A stretch of DNA of 43,725 bases, from positions 1-43,725 of the IMG/VR virus record IMGVR_UViG_3300042939_000422; one strand, written 5' to 3'. The DNA is from a virus. Every line of letters starts with the position of its first letter. Position 1 is the first letter of the stretch. Shown piece by piece: positions 37,822-43,725 of this stretch. Below the pieces are notes generated by a model. The model was not told the DNA's origin. It was given only the letters and a program-made list of their open reading frames with translations, and searched no databases. Made by a program: the position numbers and the translations under genes.

Positions 37822-39323
37822 TACAGCACCATGATTTCGGGTTCTACCTGCGGCCCGTGGACTTCGCCGCTGGCAAGAGAGAGGGCCATGCAGAGGGCGA
37901 CGACGCCGTCGATGCGGCCAACGTCATGTGACGACTTTTTGACGGGCTTGATAAGACCTTCGTCATTGGTCTTCACTTGCACGTTGCTGGCCTGCCACAA
38001 CAAAACTGGGTTTCCGCCGTGCCGAAGCCTGCCGGAGGTCACGAGATTCTCAAGCAGGCGTGTCGGCGCGTTCATCGGGCCAAACCCTTGCCCGAAGGGG
38101 TGAACTGTCACGCCTTCGGCCGAGAGTTGGGTCATGAGGTGAACCGCGTTCCAGCGGTCCACAGCCACGCCCTTGACCCAGTTTTTCTCACAAAACCCGA
38201 GAATGTAATCTCGGATCTCGTCGTAATCCGTTATGTCTCCATCAGTTAGTCTAACAAAACCGTCCTTCTCCCATTGGCCATACGGCACCCTGTCGGCCTT
38301 CTCGCGCTTGCCGGCGTTGTCGCCTGGGATCCAGAAGGTGGCCTGAACGTCAACGCTCCCGTCCTCGTCTGGCCAGATCGCCACGAACGCCGTCGTGTCG
38401 TAGGTACTGGCGAGGTCGAGGCCGCAGTAGCATGGGCGGCCGGCGGGCGGCCTGATCGGCGCGCTGCAAGCCTCAAAAACACCGTGCTTGAAGAACTTCT
38501 CTTCGGAGTTCGTCCATTGGTTCAAGTGGAGCCGGCGAAAGGTCATCTCGTCGCTGGTGGACTCTCGCGCCTTGGCCGACATTTGCGCGAAGTAGTCCTC
38601 TTTGATGGTCACGCTGAAGTTCGGGTTCGCAGCGCGCCAAGTCGCCGGATCAAAGGGGTCGGCGTCCGGCTCGGCTGCGTAGATGCAGGGCAGGAACGTC
38701 TCGTCGACCAGGATGCCGTCGCGGATCTTCTCGGCCCGCTCCCATGTCTTGAAGCATGGGGACTGCCTGTCGTAGCCGGCCGTCGTCAAGAAAATGGTCA
38801 GCGGCTGGCGCCTGGCGCCGGTGGCTGTCTCTAGGACGTCGACCAATTCCCGGTCTTTCTGGACATGGTATTCGTCCACCAGGATGCACGACGGGTTGTA
38901 CCCGTGCTTGGTCGCCGCCTCGCTGGAAATGGTTTTCATGACCGCGTTGGTGCCCGGAACGGCGATGCTGTTCCGGTACAACTTGCAGCGGGAGAGCAGG
39001 GTCTCGTTGCTCTCAACCATCTGCTTGGCGGCGTCATGGAGCAGCGCCGCCTGCTGGCGATCACCGGCCGCGACGATCACTTCTGCGCCGATGTCGTCGC
39101 AGAAAAGCATATAGAGGCCGATGGCCGCGCACAGTTGAGTCTTCCCATTTTTGCGCGGAATCGCCAGCAGGCTCGACCTGTATTGGCGCAGGCCGTCGGG
39201 GCGGCGCGTGTTGAACAACTTGTCGAGATACTCCCGCTGCCACGGGAACAACTCGAACGGCTTGCCAGCAAACTCACCGCGGGTGTGCCGCAGGCAAGAT
39301 ATGAAATCGCAGATGTCAGCCAC
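37821..39323 (-). CDS. terL: terminase large subunit
   Basis: 500 aa. The N-terminal ATPase has the deviant Walker A AIPRKNGKTQ (56-63) and Walker B CILVDEYH (149-153), with coupling motif IFLTTAGYDRQSPCF. The C-terminal nuclease shows YCGLDLASTYDTTAF (D303), then GVAVDRWNAVHLMTQLSAEG and SSHDVGRIDGVVAL. The family is the Terminase_1 / HK97-like group, usually of cos-packaging phages. It pumps DNA into the prohead and cuts concatemers. GTG 39323 overlaps the small-subunit stop by 8 nt. Confidence 0.96.
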   Translation of the reverse strand: MADICDFISCLRHTRGEFAGKPFELFPWQREYLDKLFNTRRPDGLRQYRSSLLAIPRKNGKTQLCAAIGLYMLFCDDIGAEVIVAAGDRQQAALLHDAAKQMVESNETLLSRCKLYRNSIAVPGTNAVMKTISSEAATKHGYNPSCILVDEYHVQKDRELVDVLETATGARRQPLTIFLTTAGYDRQSPCFKTWERAEKIRDGILVDETFLPCIYAAEPDADPFDPATWRAANPNFSVTIKEDYFAQMSAKARESTSDEMTFRRLHLNQWTNSEEKFFKHGVFEACSAPIRPPAGRPCYCGLDLASTYDTTAFVAIWPDEDGSVDVQATFWIPGDNAGKREKADRVPYGQWEKDGFVRLTDGDITDYDEIRDYILGFCEKNWVKGVAVDRWNAVHLMTQLSAEGVTVHPFGQGFGPMNAPTRLLENLVTSGRLRHGGNPVLLWQASNVQVKTNDEGLIKPVKKSSHDVGRIDGVVALCMALSLASGEVHGPQVEPEIMVL

Positions 39324-39804
39324 CGGCCAGCAGCGCCTTCATCGGGTCTGCCGACTTGGCCTGACGGTCGATGACGGCCATTCCTAGGCGCGTCCTGTCG
39401 GCGGGCGTGAACCCAAGGACCGACTCAAGTTGCCGCAACTGCTCATGACAGGCTGCCGACTGCGCAAAGAACGGGGAAGGCTTCGCTGCCTTCTCCTCGC
39501 CCTGGCGGCCCGTCATGGAATGAAAATGGATTGCAGCCTTGGCCAGTTCTTCTTCGGCCGAATACCAGCGGTCCAGCGTCACGGCGTACCGGAGGACGGC
39601 GTGCTTGTCCGTCTTCGCCAGAACTCCCATGGAGTCCAGTTGCCTGCAGGCTTCCCGGAAGAACTCTCCGGCCCGCTCGCGGACGAACTCCGGGGGTTCC
39701 GGCAGTTTGTCGTAGAACTCGCCCAGTTCCTCGCGGTGATCGGCGCGCCACGACCCGGACATGGCCAGAACGTGCTTCGGCTTGGGTGGCGGGCCTCGTC
39801 GCAT
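39316..39804 (-). CDS. terS: terminase small subunit (P27-like)
   Basis: 162 aa. RRGPPPKPKHVLAMSGSWRA at the N-terminus, then ELGEFYDKLPEPPEFVRERA and EFFREACRQLDSMGVLAKTD follow the P27 small-terminase pattern (RGPPPxPxxLxxLxGxxR...PxPPxxLxxxAxxxWxxxxxxLxxxGxLxxxD). The second half is helical (KHAVLRYAVTLDRWYSAEEE) and ends FTPADRTRLGMAVIDRQAKS. It recognises the packaging site, probably in the DNA just upstream of this gene. TAGGAGC lies upstream of ATG 39804. It is the first gene of the late leftward operon. Confidence 0.9.
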   Translation of the reverse strand: MRRGPPPKPKHVLAMSGSWRADHREELGEFYDKLPEPPEFVRERAGEFFREACRQLDSMGVLAKTDKHAVLRYAVTLDRWYSAEEELAKAAIHFHSMTGRQGEEKAAKPSPFFAQSAACHEQLRQLESVLGFTPADRTRLGMAVIDRQAKSADPMKALLAGG

Positions 39805-39895
39805 TGACAATGCTCCTACTATCTATAGGATACCGATGAACACAACGCGGCGCAGGCAGTCCCCGGAACCGGGGGAGTTTCATCATGAGCGCTAG

Positions 39896-39928
39896 AACCC
39901 TACGAGAAACCTACAAGAACCCTACGAG
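39896..39928 (-). repeat. three tandem 11-bp iterons upstream of terS
   Basis: On the minus strand the units are CTCGTAGGGTT, CTTGTAGGTTT, CTCGTAGGGTT, head to tail. An 11-bp step is about one helical turn, so a protein could bind all three on one DNA face. The place, ~90 bp upstream of terS, fits terminase-binding R-sites or a regulator array; this is inference. Confidence 0.7.
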
Positions 39929-39937
39929 GAACGCGCA

Positions 39938-39976
39938 CGCACGCGATGGCCTCGCGTGCGCGCGGGGTCTTTTTTT
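39938..39976 (+). terminator. terminator-like hairpin with T-run
   Basis: CGCACGCGA-TGGCC-TCGCGTGCG (9-bp perfect stem, 39938-39960), then CGCGGGGTC and seven T (39970-39976). The 9-nt gap between stem and T-run weakens it as an intrinsic terminator. It would act on plus-strand transcripts, though no plus-strand gene is nearby; a packaging-site dyad is an alternative. Confidence 0.35.
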
Positions 39977-40086
39977 CTCAAACTCGTGACCGGGTGCGAG
40001 GCGTTGGCGTGCGGTCTGCCGAGGGGGGCGGCCAACTTTCCCGGCCCCCCCGCCCCCGCCGGATCCGCGCCGCCCCCGTGATTCGC

Positions 40087-40635
40087 GGGCCTGGGCCTCG
40101 ATCACCAGGGCGGGCCTGGGCCTCGATCACCAGGGCGGGCCTGGGCCTCGATCGCCAGGGCGGGCCTGGGCCTCGATCACCAGGGCGAGCCTGGGCCTCG
40201 ATCACCAGGGCGGGCCTGGGCCTCGATCGCCAGGGCGGGCCGGCGGGCCGGCGGGCCGGCGGGCCGGCGGGCCGGCGGGCCGGCACCAGGGCGGGCCTGG
40301 GCCTCGATCACCAGGGCGGGCCTGGGCCTCGATCACCAGGGCGGGCCGGCGAGCCGGCACCAGGGCGAGCCTGGGCCTCGATCACCAGGGCGGGCCTGGG
40401 CCTCGATCACCAGGGCGAGCCTGGGCCTCGATCACCAGGGCGGGCCGGCGAGCCGGCACCAGGGCGAGCCTGGGCCTCGATCACCAGGGCGGGCCGGCGA
40501 GCCGGCACCAGGGCGGGCCTGGGCCTCGATCGCCTGGGAGGGCCGGCGAGCCGGCACCAGGGCGGGCCTGGGCCTCGATCGCCTGGGAGGGCCGGCCGCT
40601 CGATCGCCTGGGAGGGCCTGGGCCTCGATCGCCTG
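40087..40635. repeat. GC-rich degenerate tandem repeat array, 25-bp unit
   Basis: About 15 copies of GCCTGGGCCTCGAT are spaced by CACCAGGGCGG or variants, giving a 25-bp main unit. They are interspersed with a second unit built on GGGCCGGC, including six GGGCCGGC in a row near 40230-40285 and CCGGCGAGCCGGCACC spacers. Copies differ by A/G and C/T swaps (CGATCACC or CGATCGCC). There are no unique spacers, so it is not a CRISPR array. The units contain CCAGG...CCTGG dyads. Function unknown; iteron, recombination or DNA-protein assembly roles are possible. Confidence 0.85.
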
Positions 40636-40777
40636 GGCCGCGGATCCGACGATCGGCCTGTACGTCAAACCGCCTGCAGCGTTGACGTACAAAAACCGGC
40701 CGCCGGCCCGGGGATCATGCCGGCCGCGGATCCGACGATCGGCCTGTACGTCAAACCGCCGCCCACGTTGACGTACA
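40636..40777. repeat. two 56-bp direct repeats, each with a 10-bp inverted repeat
   Basis: The units at 40636-40691 and 40722-40777 are identical except for about five bases. Each contains GGCCGCGGATCCGACGATCG, then TGTACGTCAA, a 13-base loop and TTGACGTACA. The difference lies inside the loop (ACCGCCTGCAGCG against ACCGCCGCCCACG), so the stems are conserved while the loop varies. They stand just after the terminator of the AAA+/VWA operon. A protein-binding site pair, origin element or RNA hairpin pair are possible. Confidence 0.8.
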
Positions 40778-40821
40778 GAAAAGCAAGAGGGCCGCCGATC
40801 CGGCTGGCGGATCGGCGGCCC
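40776..40821 (-). terminator. intrinsic terminator of the AAA+/VWA operon
   Basis: On the minus strand a 14-bp perfect stem (GGGCCGCCGATCCG with loop CCAGC; 40789-40821) is followed by the U-rich stretch CTCTTGCTTTTCTG. It lies 27 bp after the VWA stop codon. Confidence 0.75.
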
Positions 40822-40848
40822 CGGCTGGCCACGGTCGACGGTCGACGG

Positions 40849-42126
40849 TCACCGCCGCAGCGCGTCAACGTGCGGGATGATTTTGATTCCCGCGGCCCGG
40901 CAGATCGCCCGGCACTCGGCATGCGATTCAGAGCCGATCCCGAAATCAGTCACGCCGCCGACCCCCTCGTCAGAGATCCAGAAACGCGGGGCCGGCTGGC
41001 GAGCCAGCCACCGCAGCGCCGGACCGTCCACGAGGTTGTCGCCACCGGGCAGGGCACGGCGAACGTCCGCCACGGTGGCGGCCCGGCCCTTCGAGCCGGC
41101 AACGACGATCCGGCCCAACTTCCGCCCCTGGGAGCCGGCATAGAACGCGATCGTCGCGCCCGGCGCTTCGAGGATCAGCCGCTCGATGTCGTCGTCCGAA
41201 TAGTGCATGGATCCGGACGCATCACACAGCACAGTGCCACCCTTGACCCGCCGCTTCGAGGCGAAGATAGCGCCGTCGACCGGGAGCCGATGGACGGCCG
41301 ACGGAATCACCCCGGCATCGCTCCAACGGCGGGCCGGGGCGCGGCGCGGCCGGATGGATCGAGTCGTTTTCAGAGTGTGAACGTCCGACAGCGGATACCA
41401 TGCTCCGCGGGCCTTGATGGTGCGCAGTTTGCGCGCCGCTTCCAGGTCTCCGGGCTGGCGGCTATTCCCGCCATCGGTGCCCGGCGGAAACTCGAAGTCG
41501 AAGGCCTGGGCCAGTGGCACGGTCCAGGACTTGAACCCCGCCTGCGTCCGGATCGCCTTGACGAACGGACTCGGGCCGCTCCGGCGGCGGCGGCCGCGGC
41601 CGCGGGAGAGCCGCTCTTTCTGGGTCTCGATCATGCACTCGATCCGGGCCTCGATCCCGTCGAGGACTCCGGAGTCGACGCCACGGCGGGCGAAGGCATT
41701 GAACAGCCGCGCCCGCTGGTAGGGCTGGAACCAATTCACGAGGAACGCGCCGGCGATCGTCCGATCGGATCCGCCGCACACCTGGGCGATCATGTCGGCC
41801 TCGGTCTCCGTGATCGCGTCACGGTCGACCAGATCCGCACGATCGAGGAACGCGCCGATCCGGGAATCTTCGCTCCACTGGATCGCTTCCATCGTCACGC
41901 CGTGCCGCTTGCACAGCGCGTCCGCGGACATTCGCGGCGTGAGCCGGGCGTGCCCTAGTTCGTGATTCCGCACGAGGCGCGCCGTCGGCGTGTCGGACAA
42001 CGGGGCGAACAGGTTTGCTTTTTTCGTGTCGGTCGCGCCGGCTAGGTCACCGGGGCTTCCGGCCACGGTCCATCGACGGCCGTCGATCGCGGCCGGCATC
42101 GGTCGATTCATGTCGGGCAGGTGCAT
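40849..42126 (-). CDS. VWA-domain protein with HExxH...EDxRI signature (CobT/NorD-like)
   Basis: 425 aa from ATG 42126 with GGGAGA upstream. Residues ~50-95 carry LVRNHELGHARLTP (HELGH 55-59), then IQWSEDSRIGAFLD (EDSRI 86-90). This is the motif pair found in CobT-, NorD- and CbbO-type proteins that work with MoxR-family ATPases. The C-terminal VWA domain has the MIDAS motif VLCDASGSM (D302, S304, S306), with YAGSQGRKLGRIVVAGSKGR and FWISDEGVGGVTDFG as further strands. It is expected to bind a divalent metal and to be driven by the adjacent AAA+ ATPase. The target is unknown: metal insertion, protein remodelling or phage-host conflict are options. A longer frame to 42195 lacks a ribosome-binding site. 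Confidence 0.8.
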   Translation of the reverse strand: MHLPDMNRPMPAAIDGRRWTVAGSPGDLAGATDTKKANLFAPLSDTPTARLVRNHELGHARLTPRMSADALCKRHGVTMEAIQWSEDSRIGAFLDRADLVDRDAITETEADMIAQVCGGSDRTIAGAFLVNWFQPYQRARLFNAFARRGVDSGVLDGIEARIECMIETQKERLSRGRGRRRRSGPSPFVKAIRTQAGFKSWTVPLAQAFDFEFPPGTDGGNSRQPGDLEAARKLRTIKARGAWYPLSDVHTLKTTRSIRPRRAPARRWSDAGVIPSAVHRLPVDGAIFASKRRVKGGTVLCDASGSMHYSDDDIERLILEAPGATIAFYAGSQGRKLGRIVVAGSKGRAATVADVRRALPGGDNLVDGPALRWLARQPAPRFWISDEGVGGVTDFGIGSESHAECRAICRAAGIKIIPHVDALRR

Positions 42127-42161
42127 TGTGGGGTCTCCCTTGAATGTCGGTCTCTCGATCC

Positions 42162-42192
42162 GCCGGGGCCGCCCAACGTGGGCGGCCCCGGC
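42162..42192 (-). other. long hairpin between AAA+ and VWA genes
   Basis: A perfect 14-bp stem (GCCGGGGCCGCCCA) with a 3-nt loop, 35 nt upstream of the VWA start. No T-run follows, so it is more likely an mRNA-stability or expression-ratio element than a terminator. Confidence 0.6.
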
Positions 42193-42207
42193 CACGGTCC
42201 GCCGCGG

Positions 42208-42885
42208 TTACTCCGCGGCCACGGCGAGCGAGTCCAGGACCGCTTGCCAATTGGGACCGAACGTCGCCGCCGCCGCGGTCTCCGCGCCCACGGCCGCACG
42301 GAGCCGGGCGAACGCCAGCCACGAACGGAGCGTCACGCGATCGTCACCCGTGGCGGTCACGGTGCCGCGGGCTGCGTTGTGCAGGTCCGCGGGAAGGGCC
42401 TCGATCGCCGCGGGGTGCGGTTCGAGAATCTCGACGTTGACGCTGAAGCGATCACGCAGCGCCGGCAGGAGATCCTCGGGCCGGCCGTTCATCGTGCCCA
42501 CGACATGGAACCCTCGGGCCGGGGTCACGGTCTCACCGCTCGGGAGGGTGAGCCGGCACGATTCCCGATTGTCGAGGGCCGCCAGCAGAAACGACAGCGT
42601 GTCGCCGCCGGCATGGTCGACCTCGTTGAGAACGACACGGGAACCCTCCCGCATCGCGGCCACAACGGGACCGTCCACCCAAACGAACTCGCCGCCGCGG
42701 GGGTGGTAGTGCCCACGCAATTCGGCGGCCGGAGTCTCCGGCGTGAGCGTCACGTTCCGGACGCCACCCGTGCCAGCCTGGGCCGCGAAACTCTTGCCCG
42801 TGCCCGGAGGACCGTACAGGAGCGTATTCCCTTCGGCCACCGCGACCACCGCTTCCGCCACCTTCCAACTGTCGACCTTAGCCAT
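42208..42885 (-). CDS. MoxR/CobS-like AAA+ ATPase
   Basis: 225 aa from ATG 42885 with GGGAGA upstream. Walker A GPPGTGKS (25-32), Walker B VVLNEVDHA (84-92), a MoxR-style loop TLPSGETVTPARGFHVVGTM with sensor-1 Asn133 (GTMNGRPEDL) and arginine RDRF (144-147). It is shorter than cellular MoxR (~300 aa), mainly by loss of the C-terminal lid. MoxR ATPases typically remodel VWA partner proteins and their clients. The VWA gene follows directly, so the two form a functional pair. It is preceded by a strong structured element at 42915-42961. A longer frame to 42906 is rejected. Confidence 0.85.
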   Translation of the reverse strand: MAKVDSWKVAEAVVAVAEGNTLLYGPPGTGKSFAAQAGTGGVRNVTLTPETPAAELRGHYHPRGGEFVWVDGPVVAAMREGSRVVLNEVDHAGGDTLSFLLAALDNRESCRLTLPSGETVTPARGFHVVGTMNGRPEDLLPALRDRFSVNVEILEPHPAAIEALPADLHNAARGTVTATGDDRVTLRSWLAFARLRAAVGAETAAAATFGPNWQAVLDSLAVAAE

Positions 42886-42914
42886 GATTGTCTCTCCCTT
42901 GCACACTCGAAACC

Positions 42915-42961
42915 CTCCCGCACGGGGCCGGGGCGATCGCCCCGAAAAACCCCGGCGGGAG
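42915..42961 (-). other. nested hairpin between the 65-aa gene and the AAA+ gene
   Basis: CTCCCGC (42915-42921) pairs with GCGGGAG (42955-42961), CGGGG pairs with CCCCG inside it, and the centre is the 16-bp palindrome CGGGGCGATCGCCCCG (42929-42944). AAAAA at 42945-42949 is a TTTTT loop on the minus strand. As a partial terminator it could set the ratio of the small protein to the ATPase. Confidence 0.55.
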
Positions 42962-42981
42962 AATACTGTCGCTCTGTCGCC

Positions 42982-43179
42982 TTACTCGCCGATCGCCCGG
43001 AGGAGCGCGTCCAGATCGTCACCACTGGGCGCGTCCGGATCGCTTCCGAACTCTGCCGCCAGCGCTTCGAGCGCTTCGCACACTTCAACGTCCAGGGTAT
43101 CGGCGTGCCGGAAAATACGGGGCGGCCGGCTGCGGACGGTGGCGGACGGTGCGATCATCAAGGAATAGTTGCCGAACAT
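42982..43179 (-). CDS. small acidic protein, first gene of the AAA+/VWA operon
   Basis: 65 aa from ATG 43179 with AGGGAGA upstream. FGNYSLMIAPSATVRSRPPR, then an acidic helical C-terminus (LDVEVCEALEALAAEFGSDP, then SGDDLDALLRAIGE). No family was recognised. It lies ~50 nt after the predicted promoter and is co-transcribed with the AAA+ and VWA genes. An adaptor, inhibitor or substrate-tag protein for the ATPase pair is possible from position and charge only. Confidence 0.6.
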   Translation of the reverse strand: MFGNYSLMIAPSATVRSRPPRIFRHADTLDVEVCEALEALAAEFGSDPDAPSGDDLDALLRAIGE

Positions 43180-43234
43180 TGGTCACGGTCTCCCTCGGGG
43201 TTGTGTCGCCCGGTAGCCTTCCCGGGTCGCAGGA

Positions 43235-43263
43235 AAGATAACCCGAACGGTCAAGTCGTGCAA
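43235..43263 (-). promoter_or_regulatory. sigma70-like promoter of the AAA+/VWA operon
   Basis: On the minus strand TTGCAC (43258-43263) and TATCTT (43235-43240) are separated by exactly 17 bp, ~50 bp upstream of the 65-aa gene. A TTGACC lies inside the spacer. This is the best promoter match seen in the window. Confidence 0.6.
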
Positions 43264-43339
43264 CCGGATTTTTTTCCGGCGGCCGCGAAACCCAAATTGG
43301 ACACTTGGGATTGTCGATTTTGGCAGTCACGGCAACCCC

Positions 43340-43570
43340 CTATCGGTAGGGTAGAATCCGGTCCGCGCCGTCCACGAGGGCCGCCAGCGTCCGCCGGATC
43401 GGTCCCGGGCCGGGCGGCGGGGCCGGCAGCACGGGGGCGGCTGGCCATGGGGCCGCCGCGGCCGGCCACGGGGCCGGGGCCGCCACGGGCGGCGGGACGG
43501 GGGCGGGCGGCTGCAGGGCCGCCACGAGGGCCGCCACGGCGACGGCGAGGGCGATCGGATCGCGGTGCAT
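43340..43570 (-). CDS. Pro/Ala-rich protein with hydrophobic N-terminus
   Basis: 76 aa from ATG 43570 with CGGAG eight bases upstream. MHRDPIALAVAVAALVAALQ is a hydrophobic N-terminal segment that could be a signal or membrane anchor. It is followed by a Pro/Ala/Trp low-complexity stretch (VPPPVAAPAPWPAAAAPW) and an Arg-containing end (RRTLAALVDGADRILPYR). It may be a small secreted or membrane-tethered protein. The extreme GC content makes coding uncertain; only the ribosome-binding site and the start support it. Confidence 0.4.
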   Translation of the reverse strand: MHRDPIALAVAVAALVAALQPPAPVPPPVAAPAPWPAAAAPWPAAPVLPAPPPGPGPIRRTLAALVDGADRILPYR

Positions 43571-43667
43571 GATCGAGACTCCGGAGGGCCGGGCGGGGCT
43601 TGTGGTGCCCGGTGGCCAATTCATCGGCGGGCGGGCCGCCCGAACTTGAACCGGCCCGGCCGCCCCT

Positions 43668-43717
<50 letters not shown>

Positions 43718-43725
43718 GGCGCGGG

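Larger units (their letters stand above)
39805..40848. other. gene-free 1-kb region rich in repeats and dyads
   Basis: No convincing gene is seen here. In order: the terS leader with a CCCCGG-AA-CCGGGG dyad (~39861-39874), three 11-bp iterons (39896-39928), a hairpin followed by seven T (39938-39976), a GC-rich repeat array (40087-40635), two 56-bp inverted-repeat units (40636-40691 and 40722-40777) and a terminator (40776-40821). A cos or pac site, an origin and replication control are all possible. Long open frames across it are low-complexity and rejected. Confidence 0.7.

Noticed and set aside
40087-40635. CRISPR array
   Set aside because: Units are contiguous and similar throughout, with no unique spacers and no cas genes.
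40432-40692. Minus-strand 86-aa frame starting MYVNAAGGLTYRPIVGSAAQ
   Set aside because: It arises because the inverted-repeat unit and the array happen to be open in this frame; no ribosome-binding site and low complexity.
39946-41958. 670-aa plus-strand open frame across the repeat array and the VWA gene
   Set aside because: Its N-terminal third is translated repeat DNA (GLGLDRQGGPGPRSPGRAWA) and the rest is antisense to the VWA gene, which has clear motifs. No ribosome-binding site.
42121-43572. 483-aa plus-strand open frame over the AAA+/VWA operon
   Set aside because: Antisense to the motif-bearing AAA+ gene; long frames of this sort are expected at this GC content.
43640-43660. tRNA T-arm-like GGTTCAAGTTCG on the minus strand
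   Set aside because: The flanking bases do not form a 5-bp T-stem and no acceptor or anticodon arms are found.

Overview
The window looks like the genome, or nearly all of it, of a temperate siphovirus with a long non-contractile tail and HK97-type head. Almost every gene lies on the minus strand and is packed by ATGA, GTGA, TAATG or TGATG overlaps. The late-gene order read on the minus strand (small terminase, large terminase, portal, prohead protease, capsid, head-tail connectors, tail terminator, tail tube, frameshifted tail chaperones, tape measure, tail-tip and fibre proteins) is standard for such phages. The host is probably a member of Planctomycetota. This is an inference from a cysteine-rich fibre with GACC-type cysteine motifs, autotransporter-type beta-strand repeats and small proteins of planctomycete type; nothing in the window proves it. 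The integrase sits in the middle of the phage genes, so the sequence is in packaged or circular order, not bounded like an integrated prophage.

Layout. 1-3743: small early genes (HTH proteins, two DUF551-type proteins, GNAT-like protein, orphan beta-class DNA methyltransferase, membrane peptide and a CsrA homologue). 3756-10452: replication and recombination block (zinc-ribbon/ExoX-C protein, UvrD-like SF1 helicase, prim-pol-type primase behind a highly structured leader, unknown 259-aa protein, coiled-coil protein, SNF2-type helicase). 10495-12200: control and integration region with a duplicated-HTH protein facing a small plus-strand gene and a tyrosine integrase. 12193-21140: tail tip, fibre, holin candidate, nucleotide enzymes (dCMP deaminase, dNMP kinase), metallophosphoesterase and a cysteine-rich adhesin. 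21153-30149: tape measure, chaperones with a GGGAAAA -1 frameshift site, two tail-tube paralogues, connectors. 30146-39804: glycosyltransferase, head proteins, capsid, a zincin-domain protein, a multidomain prohead protease, portal and terminases.

39805-40848 has no convincing gene but is dense in DNA structure: three tandem 11-bp iterons just upstream of the small terminase, a long array of GC-rich repeats with a 25-bp unit, two near-identical 56-bp copies of a 10-bp inverted repeat, and a strong intrinsic terminator. 40849-43570 is a separate minus-strand operon. It has its own good sigma70-like promoter, long hairpins between its genes and uniform GGGAGA ribosome-binding sites. It encodes a small acidic protein, a MoxR/CobS-like AAA+ ATPase and a VWA protein with an HExxH...EDxRI signature of the CobT/NorD kind. 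This AAA+/VWA cassette, with the repeat region beside it, is the best candidate for an undescribed system here.

The window ends in an alternating GCGT tract, and an HTH gene is cut at position 1. No endolysin, DNA polymerase, CI-type repressor or tRNA was recognised.
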